DNA of 38,577 nt from Pseudomonas fluorescens (GTDB lineage Bacteria > Pseudomonadota > Gammaproteobacteria > Pseudomonadales > Pseudomonadaceae), in assembly GCF_005938625.1 (NCBI RefSeq), contig NZ_VCNJ01000016.1, positions 1 through 38,577 of the forward strand, in the 5' to 3' direction. The notes under the pieces are model-generated. The model was not told where the DNA came from and searched no databases. It worked only from the letters and a program-made list of their open reading frames with translations. Every line of letters begins with the position of its first letter. Within the stretch, counting starts at the first letter, position 1. A program made the position numbers and the translations under genes. Positions 26,211 to 33,170 of the stretch are shown here, in pieces.

Positions 26211-27176
26211 CTAAAACACAAAGCGTCCGTCAAATACCGGCTTGTCATCCAGCGCCAACACCCCGCCAGAAAAGATCAGGTCCAGGTGATGACTACCCTT
26301 GGCGCCACCGCCCAATCCAAGGTGCAAGCCACAATGCCGCTCCTCAAACCCGGCATTGCGCGCATACAAATCCTTCACGCCTTCATTGGTGCCAATCCCT
26401 AATTCTTCAATCCGCCGATTCGACGGATTCGCATCCAGGTACTTGTTGAAATCATGCTCCAGCCCCGGCACCTCGGTGGCGATGCGGCTGATGGTCGAGT
26501 TCTCGATCCACAGTTCCAGCGGCGATTCCAGCACACCGTATTTGCGCGCAAACGGAATGGTGCTGAGGAACGTGCCCTTGAACTTCACATGGCCGTTGAT
26601 GGCCTCGCTGTGCGTGGCGATTTCACCGGGGGCGAGGTCGAAGTTGCCGACACCGTTGATGTCGGTCCACTTCTTGACGCTGCTCAGCGGCGTTTCAAAC
26701 CATGAGCCGTCGTCGTCCTTGAAACTCAGCGTGGTCGCCTGGGACATGCGCTGGATCAAATGGCTGTTCAGTCCGGCAATCCGCTGCGGGGTGACGCTGA
26801 AGGTGTCGTAGAAATAATCGCCGTAATCCTTGAACAGCAGCGACTTCTTCCAGTTTTCCGCCATGACCGCTTGCAGCGCACGGACGAATTCCGGGCCGTC
26901 GGGGCGTGGGTTGGGTAGGGTGGAAGAGTCGTAGAAGAAAATGTACAGATCGCTGTCGGTAATCGCCGAAGTCAGCGTTGCGGTGCTTTCCAGGTCCAGA
27001 CGGCGGGCGCTGAACGTGAAGCGTGGATGATCGCCAGCCTGTTCGGCAATGGCGCCGGTCAGCGCTTCATAATCAGCCGTGTGGCCGAGCAATACCTTCG
27101 CCGAATCGAGGCCGGCAAGGGCAGGGTGGTGTTCGAGGTAGTAAAGGAAATGCGAGATCGCGCGGGGCTTATCCAT
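26211..27176 (-). CDS. M29/NicX-like metalloprotein (putative aminopeptidase)
   Basis: 321 residues. The second half follows the pattern of M29 aminopeptidases and the related NicX dioxygenase: LAPGEIATHSEAINGHVKFKGTF (Glu185), RRIEELGIGTN (Glu257/258), then CGLHLGLGGG (His285) and SHHLDL (His297, Asp299), a plausible metal-ligand set. The N-terminal ~150 residues are poorly conserved with these families. GGAGGA precedes the ATG at 27176. It is the second gene after a 45-residue peptide gene on the same strand, with a strong hairpin in between. It may process or oxidise that peptide; this is inference. It could equally be an independent aminopeptidase. Confidence 0.75.
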   Translation of the reverse strand: MDKPRAISHFLYYLEHHPALAGLDSAKVLLGHTADYEALTGAIAEQAGDHPRFTFSARRLDLESTATLTSAITDSDLYIFFYDSSTLPNPRPDGPEFVRALQAVMAENWKKSLLFKDYGDYFYDTFSVTPQRIAGLNSHLIQRMSQATTLSFKDDDGSWFETPLSSVKKWTDINGVGNFDLAPGEIATHSEAINGHVKFKGTFLSTIPFARKYGVLESPLELWIENSTISRIATEVPGLEHDFNKYLDANPSNRRIEELGIGTNEGVKDLYARNAGFEERHCGLHLGLGGGAKGSHHLDLIFSGGVLALDDKPVFDGRFVF

Positions 27177-27207
27177 GAGTCCTCCCTGACTGACCGTGAA
27201 GAAAGTG

Positions 27208-27238
27208 GCAGGCACGACCGGCCGGATCGTGCCTGCCC
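27208..27238 (-). terminator. Hairpin between the peptide gene and the M29-like gene
   Basis: An 11-bp perfect stem GGCAGGCACGA / TCGTGCCTGCC around CCGGCCGGA, starting 8 bases after the stop codon of the 45-residue ORF. On the minus strand it is followed by ACTTTCTT, a poor U tract, so partial termination or mRNA stabilisation is likely. Such an arrangement would give more peptide transcript than enzyme transcript. Confidence 0.7.
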
Positions 27239-27246
27239 GGGATGTC

Positions 27247-27384
27247 TTACAGAGGCCACATCGCCGTGCCGAACGGAACTACCGCGTCGGCTTGCATCAT
27301 TTCTACAGCTGCCTCGTGGGTCGGTGCTTCAAACCATTCGTCCAGTTGCAGTTCGGTATCCAAGTCTTTTTCCAGTGCTTGCAT
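27247..27384 (-). CDS. 45-residue acidic peptide, possible RiPP-type precursor
   Basis: Begins MQALEKDLDTELQLDEWFEA and ends in VVPFGTAMWPL. The N-terminal two thirds are acidic and amphipathic, like a leader; the C-terminal third is hydrophobic with no charge after Asp33. No Cys, no signal peptide. AGGAGATCGACC before the ATG is a strong ribosome-binding site with ideal spacing, and the upstream region is AT-rich and promoter-like. It is followed by a hairpin and by the M29-like gene. I do not recognise the family. No RRE, radical-SAM, YcaO, or LanM-type gene is in the window. A regulatory small protein is an alternative. Confidence 0.65.
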   Translation of the reverse strand: MQALEKDLDTELQLDEWFEAPTHEAAVEMMQADAVVPFGTAMWPL

Positions 27385-27699
27385 GGTCGATCTCCTAGAT
27401 GACTTTCACGGTTGTGACTGGCCGGTCGAGGTGGCCGGCAAGACGTGAAGAACCTAGTTCACGGATTTTTGTAATGCAAAAAATTATTCATTTAATTTTT
27501 AAATAGATTTTTTATTCTGTTTTTCAACGGCGGTTTTCTTATTTGAAAACAAAAAACTAAGTCGCGTTTTTCATTAGCAGACTAGCTACCGTCAATTTGC
27601 AAACGTCCGACAGAATTTTCTGACATGGAAACTCTGCGTTACGCATCGTAAAGAAATGTTTACGAAAAACCCGGTAAAAACGAGTGAAACCAAGCCGCC
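27385..27699. other. AT-rich divergent intergenic region
   Basis: About 315 bp between the peptide gene (minus) and the small ORFs (plus). It is clearly richer in A/T than its surroundings around 27470-27570. On the minus strand TTGCAT-N17-TAGGTT (around 27475-27447) and TTGAAA-N16-TATTTA (around 27526-27499) are weak promoter candidates for the peptide gene. Near its right end is the TCGTAAA inverted repeat. No ORF is credible here. Confidence 0.6.
27647..27664. promoter_or_regulatory. TyrR/PhhR-box-like palindrome
   Basis: CGTAAA-N6-TTTACG, extended by one base each side to a perfect 7-bp inverted repeat TCGTAAA / TTTACGA. The TyrR/PhhR consensus is TGTAAA-N6-TTTACA, so each half differs at a single position. 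It lies 36 bp upstream of the first small ORF and ~610 bp upstream of an aromatic amino acid permease gene, a plausible PhhR target. Confidence 0.45.
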
Positions 27700-27843
27700 A
27701 TGACCGCTGTAAGGAAAAGCTGCCGAAGCACGCTCAGCCGCGGGCTGCGCAAGGCTCTGGTGCGCTTGTTTCAGCGCCGTTTGCAGGTTGAGATGCGCCC
27801 CATGCCTGTCGTGCAGGTGCATAACAAGAAGGAGGCGCAATGA
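27700..27843 (+). CDS. Possible 47-residue Arg-rich small protein
   Basis: Begins MTAVRKSCRSTLSRGLRKAL and ends NKKEAQ. It is very basic in the first half and could form an amphipathic helix (LRKALVRLFQRRLQ). The ATG has no clear ribosome-binding site. Its stop overlaps the next start as ATGA, and its 3' end carries the AAGGAGG for that next ORF, which suggests translational coupling. No family recognised. Confidence 0.3.
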   Translation: MTAVRKSCRSTLSRGLRKALVRLFQRRLQVEMRPMPVVQVHNKKEAQ

Positions 27844-27986
27844 ACGCCGTGACTGATCTCCACCTCTCTCCGTGGGACGGTTTTTTCCTCGTCCACGCCG
27901 ATGGCCTGCAAAGGCCTGACTCAACTTTTGCAGCCGCCCGAGTGTTTCGTGGCGGACACACGCAATCCCGGCAACCGACACGCTGA
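27840..27986 (+). CDS. Possible 48-residue small protein
   Basis: Begins MNAVTDLHLSPWDGFFLVHA. AAGGAGG is six bases upstream of its ATG, a nearly perfect ribosome-binding site, and it overlaps the previous ORF by ATGA. It contains an internal hairpin (CGTGGGACG / CGTCCACG around a T-rich loop). No homology recognised and no membrane segment. It ends just before the -35 of the aroP-like promoter. Confidence 0.35.
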   Translation: MNAVTDLHLSPWDGFFLVHADGLQRPDSTFAAARVFRGGHTQSRQPTR

Positions 27987-27997
27987 TCCAGCGGGGT

Positions 27998-28026
27998 CTG
28001 GCAGCAGGGGGTTAGCGGTGTACAAT
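27998..28026 (+). promoter_or_regulatory. Sigma-70 type promoter upstream of aroP-like gene
   Basis: CTGGCA (27998-28003), 17-bp spacer, TACAAT (28021-28026). It would produce a leader of roughly 245 bases before the permease start, containing the 20-codon ORF at 28155. Confidence 0.6.
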
Positions 28027-28154
28027 GCGCCGCGTTTTAACTGTGACCCTCTGCGTAATCGCGCAAATCTCAAGGCTATCCGCCTTGTTCACTCCGTGGC
28101 GCCACAAGCGTCTCGGGTTCGATTTCGTCACAGATAAAAACAAACAGGTGACGC

Positions 28155-28217
28155 ATGACCGTTGTAAATAAGCTGAACTCCTGGTGCCTGCGCTGGGGTT
28201 TGATCGGGGCTGCCTGA
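28155..28217 (+). CDS. 20-codon leader ORF with two Trp codons
   Basis: Begins MTVVNKLNSW and continues CLRWGLIGAA. ACAGGTGACGC before the ATG offers an AGGTGA ribosome-binding site. Two Trp codons occur six codons apart in the leader of an aromatic amino acid permease gene. No clear terminator/antiterminator pair follows within the 60 bases to the permease start, so classical attenuation is not shown. It could be an upstream ORF that tunes translation. Confidence 0.45.
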   Translation: MTVVNKLNSWCLRWGLIGAA

Positions 28218-28277
28218 AATCGCAACCTTGCAGCAACGTCTACTGAACACCATCAAACCTTGCGTGAGACCTTTTTC

Positions 28278-29696
28278 ATGAGTGGACAACCCTCGCAATC
28301 AGGCGAGCTGAAACGCGGCCTGAAAAATCGCCATATTCAACTGATCGCCCTCGGTGGCGCGATCGGTACCGGATTGTTCCTCGGCTCGGCCGGGGTACTG
28401 AAATCCGCCGGCCCGTCGATGATCCTCGGCTACGCCATCTGCGGCTTCATCGCCTTCATGATCATGCGTCAGCTCGGCGAGATGATCGTTGAAGAGCCGG
28501 TGGCCGGTTCCTTCAGCCATTTTGCGCACAAATACTGGGGCGGCTTTGCCGGTTTCCTGTCGGGCTGGAACTGCTGGATTCTGTACATTCTGGTGGGCAT
28601 GTCGGAGTTGACCGCGGTCGGCAAATACATCCACTACTGGGCGCCGGACATTCCGACCTGGGTCTCTGCGGCAGCCTTCTTCGTGCTGATCAACGCGATC
28701 AACCTGGCCAACGTCAAAGTCTTCGGTGAAGCCGAGTTCTGGTTCGCGATCATCAAGGTCGTGGCGATCGTCGGCATGATTGCGCTCGGCAGCTATTTGC
28801 TGGTCAGCGGCAACGGCGGCCCGCAAGCCTCGGTGAGCAACCTGTGGTCGCACGGTGGGTTCTTCCCGAATGGCGTCAGCGGTCTGGTGATGGCCATGGC
28901 GATCATCATGTTCTCCTTCGGTGGTCTGGAAATGCTCGGTTTCACCGCGGCTGAAGCCGACAAGCCGAAAACCGTGATCCCGAAAGCGATCAACCAGGTG
29001 ATCTACCGGATTCTGATTTTCTACATCGGCGCACTGGTGATCCTGCTGTCGCTGACGCCATGGGACAGCCTGCTGGCAACCCTCAACGCGTCCGGAGATT
29101 CGTACAGCGGCAGCCCGTTCGTGCAAGTGTTCTCGATGCTCGGCAGCAACACCGCCGCGCACATCCTCAACTTTGTGGTCCTGACCGCCGCGTTGTCGGT
29201 GTACAACAGCGGCACCTACTGCAACAGCCGCATGCTGCTGGGCATGGCCGAGCAGGGCGATGCGCCGAAAGGTCTGGCGAAGATCGACAAGCGTGGCGTG
29301 CCGGTGCGTTCGATTCTGGCTTCGGCGGCAGTGACGCTGGTTGCTGTGCTGCTCAACTACCTGATCCCACAACACGCGCTGGAACTGCTGATGTCGCTGG
29401 TGGTTGCGACGCTGGTGATCAACTGGGCGATGATCAGTTTCTCGCACTTCAAGTTCCGTCAGCACATGAACAAGACCAAACAGACGCCGCTGTTCAAGGC
29501 GCTGTGGTATCCGTACGGCAACTACATCTGCCTGGCGTTCGTCGCGTTCATCCTTGGCGTGATGCTGCTGATCCCGGGCATTCAGATCTCGGTGTATGCG
29601 ATTCCGGTGTGGGTCGTGTTCATGTGGGTCTGCTACGTGATCAAGAACAAGCGCGGTGCGCAGCAGGCCGTGCACGCGGCAGGTGCTGCCAAGTAA
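28278..29696 (+). CDS. Aromatic amino acid permease (AroP/PheP-like)
   Basis: 472 residues, twelve membrane helices, APC superfamily. The helix-1 substrate motif is GGAIGTGLFLGSAG, and FSFGGLEMLGFTAAEADKPKTVIPKAINQV matches the AroP/PheP/ProY subgroup (spans 28910-29000). Proton-coupled import of Phe/Tyr/Trp is the likely role. The ATG at 28278 is preceded by GTGAGACC; a TTG at 28260 is less likely. It has its own promoter at 27998-28026, a leader ORF and possibly a PhhR box far upstream; an intrinsic terminator follows. Confidence 0.88.
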   Translation: MSGQPSQSGELKRGLKNRHIQLIALGGAIGTGLFLGSAGVLKSAGPSMILGYAICGFIAFMIMRQLGEMIVEEPVAGSFSHFAHKYWGGFAGFLSGWNCWILYILVGMSELTAVGKYIHYWAPDIPTWVSAAAFFVLINAINLANVKVFGEAEFWFAIIKVVAIVGMIALGSYLLVSGNGGPQASVSNLWSHGGFFPNGVSGLVMAMAIIMFSFGGLEMLGFTAAEADKPKTVIPKAINQVIYRILIFYIGALVILLSLTPWDSLLATLNASGDSYSGSPFVQVFSMLGSNTAAHILNFVVLTAALSVYNSGTYCNSRMLLGMAEQGDAPKGLAKIDKRGVPVRSILASAAVTLVAVLLNYLIPQHALELLMSLVVATLVINWAMISFSHFKFRQHMNKTKQTPLFKALWYPYGNYICLAFVAFILGVMLLIPGIQISVYAIPVWVVFMWVCYVIKNKRGAQQAVHAAGAAK

Positions 29697-29715
29697 ACGC
29701 TGACCCAGAAATACA

Positions 29716-29743
29716 AAACCCGGCCTGAGCGCCGGGTTTTTTT
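29716..29743 (+). terminator. Intrinsic terminator after aroP-like gene
   Basis: AAACCCGGC pairs with GCCGGGTTT around CTGAGC, followed by a T run. It lies 20 bases after the stop codon and may also stop the convergent SHMT-like transcript. Confidence 0.93.
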
Positions 29744-29764
29744 ATGGGGGCAAATGTTGGTGCG

Positions 29765-31114
29765 CTATTGATAGTCGGCGAGAGGATAGTCCCTGCACAG
29801 GGTTTCGACCTCTGAGCGAAACTGCGCAAGGAGCAAGGGCTCCAGGGTGTAATCCTGTTCGCCGAGCGGCGCTACCGTATTCAGAATCCGCACGATCAAA
29901 TCGACGATCTGGCGGCTGCCGTGGACATCGACCCGGCGTTGCGCCAGAGCAGCGGTGCCGATACGCAGCCCGCTGGTGACAAGTGCCGAACGGGGATCGT
30001 CGGGTACGCGATGTTTGTTGACGATGATCCCGCAGTGTCCCAGCGCCGCCTCGGCGATAGCGCCCGTAATGCCGCCACGCAAGCGAACCAGCACCGTATG
30101 GTTCTCACTGCAGCCGCCGACCACCTCATAATCCTTGGCCTGAAACGCTTTGGCCATTTCATCCGCCGTACTGCGGATCTGCGCCATGCAGGCATCGAAT
30201 GCTGCGGACATTGCGTAACCCAGCGCGGCAGCCTTCGCGGCGATCATGTTGGCGGCCGGCGCGCCCTGCATTCGCGGGTAAACGGCTTGATCCAGCAGGC
30301 GACTGAATGTGGTCCGCAAACCGGGAATCTTGGTGTTCGCATCAGCACCGCTGAGAATCACCCCGCCGCGAGGCCCGGCGAGTTGCTTGTGCGTGCACGT
30401 GACGGTGACGTGTGCCGCGTCGATCGGACTTGGATGGCGCCCGGTGGCGACCAGCCCGGCGATATGCGAAATGTCGGCAAGCAGGATAGCGCCGGCTTCA
30501 TCGGCAATTTCACGAAACCGCTGGAAGTCCACGACGCGTGAATAGGCGGTGGCGCCGCAGAGGATCACGCGTGGGCGATGGGCGAGTGCCAGCAGGCGTA
30601 CCTTGTCGTAATCGATCAGGCCGTCTGATGTCGTTCCGTACTGGATCGCCTTGTAGTAGGCGCCCGAAAACGCGGCCAGGCTGCCATGCGTCAGATGACC
30701 GCCGTGTTCCACCGCCATGCCCAGCAAGGTATCTCCGGGTTCAAGCAGGGACGTGAGCACCTGGTAAACGGCGTTCGACGCTGAGTGTGGCTGCACGTTG
30801 GCGTATTGAGCAGCGAACAGTTGCCGCGCCCGGCGGATGGCGAGCGATTCGACCAGCTCGACATTCTCGCACCCAGCGCTGTGACGCTTGCCGGACATGC
30901 CTTCAGCGGTCACGTTGACCAGCACGGAAGCGGAGGCCGCCAAGGTTCGCGGCTGGACTGCGCAGGAGGAGGAGACCAGTGAAAGCGTGTGCTGTTGACG
31001 CGTGACTTCAGTGTCAAGAATCGCCGCCAGTTCGGCGTCTTCTGCGCGGAGATCTTCCAGACCGCGTCGCAGCAAGTCAGCCTGGTTCTTGAGCGGTTCA
31101 GTAATGACTGCCAT
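29765..31114 (-). CDS. SHMT-like PLP enzyme with altered substrate site
   Basis: 449 residues, fold-type I PLP enzyme of the serine hydroxymethyltransferase family. Retained are the Schiff-base lysine in CTHKQLAGPRGG (Lys243), DISHIAGL (PLP Asp214, His217), HSASNAV, GGHLTHG and TSGLRIGT. By eye-alignment to E. coli GlyA, Ser35-Glu36-Asn37 reads Ser-Ser-Cys (49-51), Tyr55 becomes Thr69 and Tyr65 becomes Ser79, while Glu57 is kept (Glu71). These are substrate- and folate-site positions, so a different reaction (transaldolase or alpha-methylserine-type) is likely. AAGGA precedes the ATG. It is divergent from the HTH/VUT pair. Confidence 0.85.
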   Translation of the reverse strand: MAVITEPLKNQADLLRRGLEDLRAEDAELAAILDTEVTRQQHTLSLVSSSCAVQPRTLAASASVLVNVTAEGMSGKRHSAGCENVELVESLAIRRARQLFAAQYANVQPHSASNAVYQVLTSLLEPGDTLLGMAVEHGGHLTHGSLAAFSGAYYKAIQYGTTSDGLIDYDKVRLLALAHRPRVILCGATAYSRVVDFQRFREIADEAGAILLADISHIAGLVATGRHPSPIDAAHVTVTCTHKQLAGPRGGVILSGADANTKIPGLRTTFSRLLDQAVYPRMQGAPAANMIAAKAAALGYAMSAAFDACMAQIRSTADEMAKAFQAKDYEVVGGCSENHTVLVRLRGGITGAIAEAALGHCGIIVNKHRVPDDPRSALVTSGLRIGTAALAQRRVDVHGSRQIVDLIVRILNTVAPLGEQDYTLEPLLLAQFRSEVETLCRDYPLADYQ

Positions 31115-31326
31115 TGCTTGATTCCTTCCCTGGTTTTGCGTGATTTGCGCATGTCCTTGCTTGCCAGATCTGTACAGGCGAATCCGTGTTTTGACCGCTG
31201 TGCGCGCAAAACTAAACCCTGTACAGGCCTCCCGGTTTTTCGTCCTTTCACTCTCGAGAATGGGACACCGAGTTGACGCATCATAAATTTTTTAGTGAGG
31301 AACGCCACAGAATTAATCAAAAAAAT

Positions 31327-31354
31327 GAACATTATTCAAAGAAAATGATTCTTT
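31327..31354. promoter_or_regulatory. Tandem GAA-N5-TTC palindromes, candidate operator
   Basis: GAACATTATTC (31327-31337) and GAAAATGATTC (31341-31351) have the same GAA-N5-TTC form, 14 bp apart. The second extends to AAAGAA-N5-TTCTTT. Two helically spaced dyads between divergent genes suit the HTH regulator encoded next door. Confidence 0.5.
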
Positions 31355-31525
31355 TTATAGTCGCGTCGGGTGTAAAACAGCCATGGCTCGGGGCCGATTT
31401 TCAGGCCTTGGGTGGAAGTCGACAGGAACTGACGAGCAGTACAGAGGCTGAAATGACCCCGCACGTTGGCGGAAGCAGCCTGTGAAAGCTGACTTTTTAT
31501 ACCGAACCCAAGGAGGGAGAATGCT

Positions 31526-31594
31526 ATGATCCTGCGCGGCACTGACAGGGATATAACTGCAATTTCCTACCTCACTTGTGTATGTCCGGAATGA
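31526..31594 (+). CDS. 22-codon leader ORF before the HTH regulator
   Basis: Begins MILRGTDRDITAISYLTCVC. AGGAGG ends 9 bases before the ATG, stronger than anything in front of the regulator itself, which starts 33 bases after this ORF stops and lacks a visible ribosome-binding site. Translational coupling or a leader-peptide control is possible. An earlier ATG at 31521 gives only two codons. Confidence 0.4.
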   Translation: MILRGTDRDITAISYLTCVCPE

Positions 31595-31627
31595 TCATTC
31601 GGGGCGTGACATTGATTGCAGTTAAAA

Positions 31628-32251
31628 ATGGATGATAAGCATGTGATGCACAGAAGAGAAAGATCGGAGAATCTGAAGAACAACATCAAATACCTGATAA
31701 AGAGTCGCGGGGAGACGCAGCTGTCCTTGTGCAACTCCAGTGGTTTGACCCGAACGACCATCTACAACATTCTTGAAGGTAAAGTGGTCAATGTCCAGCA
31801 GTCCACTGTGCGCAAGATTTCTGATTTCTTCGGGGTGTCTTACGAGGAAATAGAGACGATTGATTTTGAAGAAAAGGAAATCATCGAAAGCAGTATCTCT
31901 CCGCAGGGGAACATGAATCCGGCGGCGGTGCCTGTCATCAAGGAAAGTATGCTGCTGCAAAGTCTGGATAAAAGAATTGGCGAGCTGGCCACTATTTATC
32001 CACTGACTTACTATTTTGGCGCGTCCTTTAATCTGATTGGCGTGCTGCTGGAAAACGAAATCAGCGGCATGAATGAACCCGGCGATCTGTTGATCGTGCA
32101 GAAAGGAGCATCGACCAGCGACAGGGAAAAGCTGGTGTATGACAAAATCACAGCGAAGTTATCTATAAGCCATGAAGGCAGCTTTGATACGGATCGTGTA
32201 TGCGTGATCGGAGATGTAATCGAGGAACGATTTAATGGATTGCAGTGTTGA
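31628..32251 (+). CDS. XRE-type HTH regulator
   Basis: About 207 residues. An XRE helix-turn-helix at residues ~15-70: NNIKYLIKSRGETQLSLCNS, TRTTIYNILEG and STVRKISDFFGVSYEEIE. The C-terminal ~110 residues are a sensor-like domain whose EPGDLLIVQKG and VCVIGDVIEERF pieces faintly recall the LexA/S24 beta-fold, without visible Ser-Lys catalysis. Codon use is AT-richer than the core genes, a sign of acquisition. Its end overlaps the VUT gene by 17 bp. The likely targets are the divergent SHMT-like gene and itself. The exact start is uncertain (31616 TTG, 31628 or 31646 ATG). Confidence 0.8.
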   Translation: MDDKHVMHRRERSENLKNNIKYLIKSRGETQLSLCNSSGLTRTTIYNILEGKVVNVQQSTVRKISDFFGVSYEEIETIDFEEKEIIESSISPQGNMNPAAVPVIKESMLLQSLDKRIGELATIYPLTYYFGASFNLIGVLLENEISGMNEPGDLLIVQKGASTSDREKLVYDKITAKLSISHEGSFDTDRVCVIGDVIEERFNGLQC

Positions 32252-33113
32252 CGTTGAAAACAGCAAGTACAAGTTGCTGGGGTTCGAAAATGGAAAAAGC
32301 CTGGCCGTCATCATGGTCATTGCGACAGGCAAAATAATTAAAATAAAGCTAAGTGAAGTGTTGAATAGTGAGATTATGGATAATCTGAATAAAATCGAAG
32401 TGAAAAACCTCTACAAGAAGTTTTACTCCCAGGGCGGCGCACTCACCGCTTACGAAATAAATGACCGCCATGAGAGTTCCTGGATGATCTACATCATCCT
32501 GAACCTGATGCTGTTCACGCTTTACATTTTCACCAGTATTGCTGCGACAAAACCGATCTATCTGGAGTATTTCGATATTGTCGTGACACCGGGTACTTTC
32601 CTCTATCCGCTGACGTTTCTGATCGTCGACTTGCTCAACGAAACGTTCGGCCTGAGGCTCGCGCGAAAAGCGATCCTGTTCGCGTTTATCAGCAATGCCG
32701 CGATTATCATTCTGTTGGCTATCACTACCCATCTTCCGGGTCTGCCGGGCTGGAAACTCGATGGCGCTTATAACGATGTTATCAGTCAGTTGTCCGCAGT
32801 CCTTGTAGCGTCTTCTGTATCGTTCCTGGTTTCAGAGAATATAAACTCGTACCTGTTGTGCAAGATTAAAGAACTCACAAATTCCAGGTTTCTGTTTTTG
32901 CGAGTATTTTTAAGCACATTGTTTGCCGTGATCATCGACAGTTTTCTGTTCTGCTACATCGCTTTCTACGGGACGATGGAAAATAGCGCGATATTGGGCA
33001 TGATCTACGTTCAGATTGCAATCAAGGTAGGCTTTGCCTTCTTTAATATCTTGCCGGCCTACGGGGCACGGTCTTTGTTCAAGAAATACCTGACGGGTGC
33101 GCAGACGCAGTAA
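32235..33113 (+). CDS. VUT-family transporter with N-terminal extra domain
   Basis: 292 residues. Residues ~90-290 hold six membrane helices of the VUT_1 family (COG1738), with the family motifs PGTFLYPLTFLIVDLLNETFG and VIIDSFLFCYIAF. E. coli YhhQ of this family imports preQ0/preQ1. The first ~80 residues are a soluble, charged extra domain absent from YhhQ, which may be a sensor or partner of the regulator. AGGAACGATTTA precedes the ATG. It is overlapped with the HTH gene, ensuring co-expression, and is convergent with queC. Confidence 0.85.
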   Translation: MDCSVDVENSKYKLLGFENGKSLAVIMVIATGKIIKIKLSEVLNSEIMDNLNKIEVKNLYKKFYSQGGALTAYEINDRHESSWMIYIILNLMLFTLYIFTSIAATKPIYLEYFDIVVTPGTFLYPLTFLIVDLLNETFGLRLARKAILFAFISNAAIIILLAITTHLPGLPGWKLDGAYNDVISQLSAVLVASSVSFLVSENINSYLLCKIKELTNSRFLFLRVFLSTLFAVIIDSFLFCYIAFYGTMENSAILGMIYVQIAIKVGFAFFNILPAYGARSLFKKYLTGAQTQ

Positions 33114-33116
33114 GAG

Positions 33117-33161
33117 AAGAGAGCGCTCACTGTTGGCGGCATGCTGGAGTGAGCGCTTCTT
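33117..33161. terminator. Bidirectional hairpin between VUT gene and queC
   Basis: AGCGCTCACT (33122-33131) pairs with AGTGAGCGCT (33148-33157) with A-rich and TCTT flanks. It is placed 8 bases after the VUT stop and ~10 before the queC stop, serving both convergent genes. Confidence 0.75.
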
Positions 33162-33170
33162 GTCGCGGTT

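Larger units (their letters stand above)
31115..31627. other. Divergent regulatory region SHMT-like / HTH-VUT
   Basis: About 510 bp. From the left it has moderately GC-rich DNA, an AT-rich core (31280-31360) with tandem palindromes, and then a small ORF with a strong ribosome-binding site. The AT-rich core is the obvious place for both promoters. Confidence 0.6.

Noticed and set aside
27592..27981. 129-codon minus-strand frame opposite the small ORFs
   Set aside because: No ribosome-binding site and Arg/His-rich shadow composition; the plus-strand frames have better translational signals.
28020..28150. tRNA or small RNA gene in the aroP leader
   Set aside because: A GGGTTCGATTTC stretch resembles a T-arm, but no acceptor stem, D arm or CCA end can be folded around it.
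28299..29675. 458-codon minus-strand frame opposite the permease
   Set aside because: Composition (Asp/His/Arg/Gln-rich) is typical of the antisense of a membrane protein; no ribosome-binding site.
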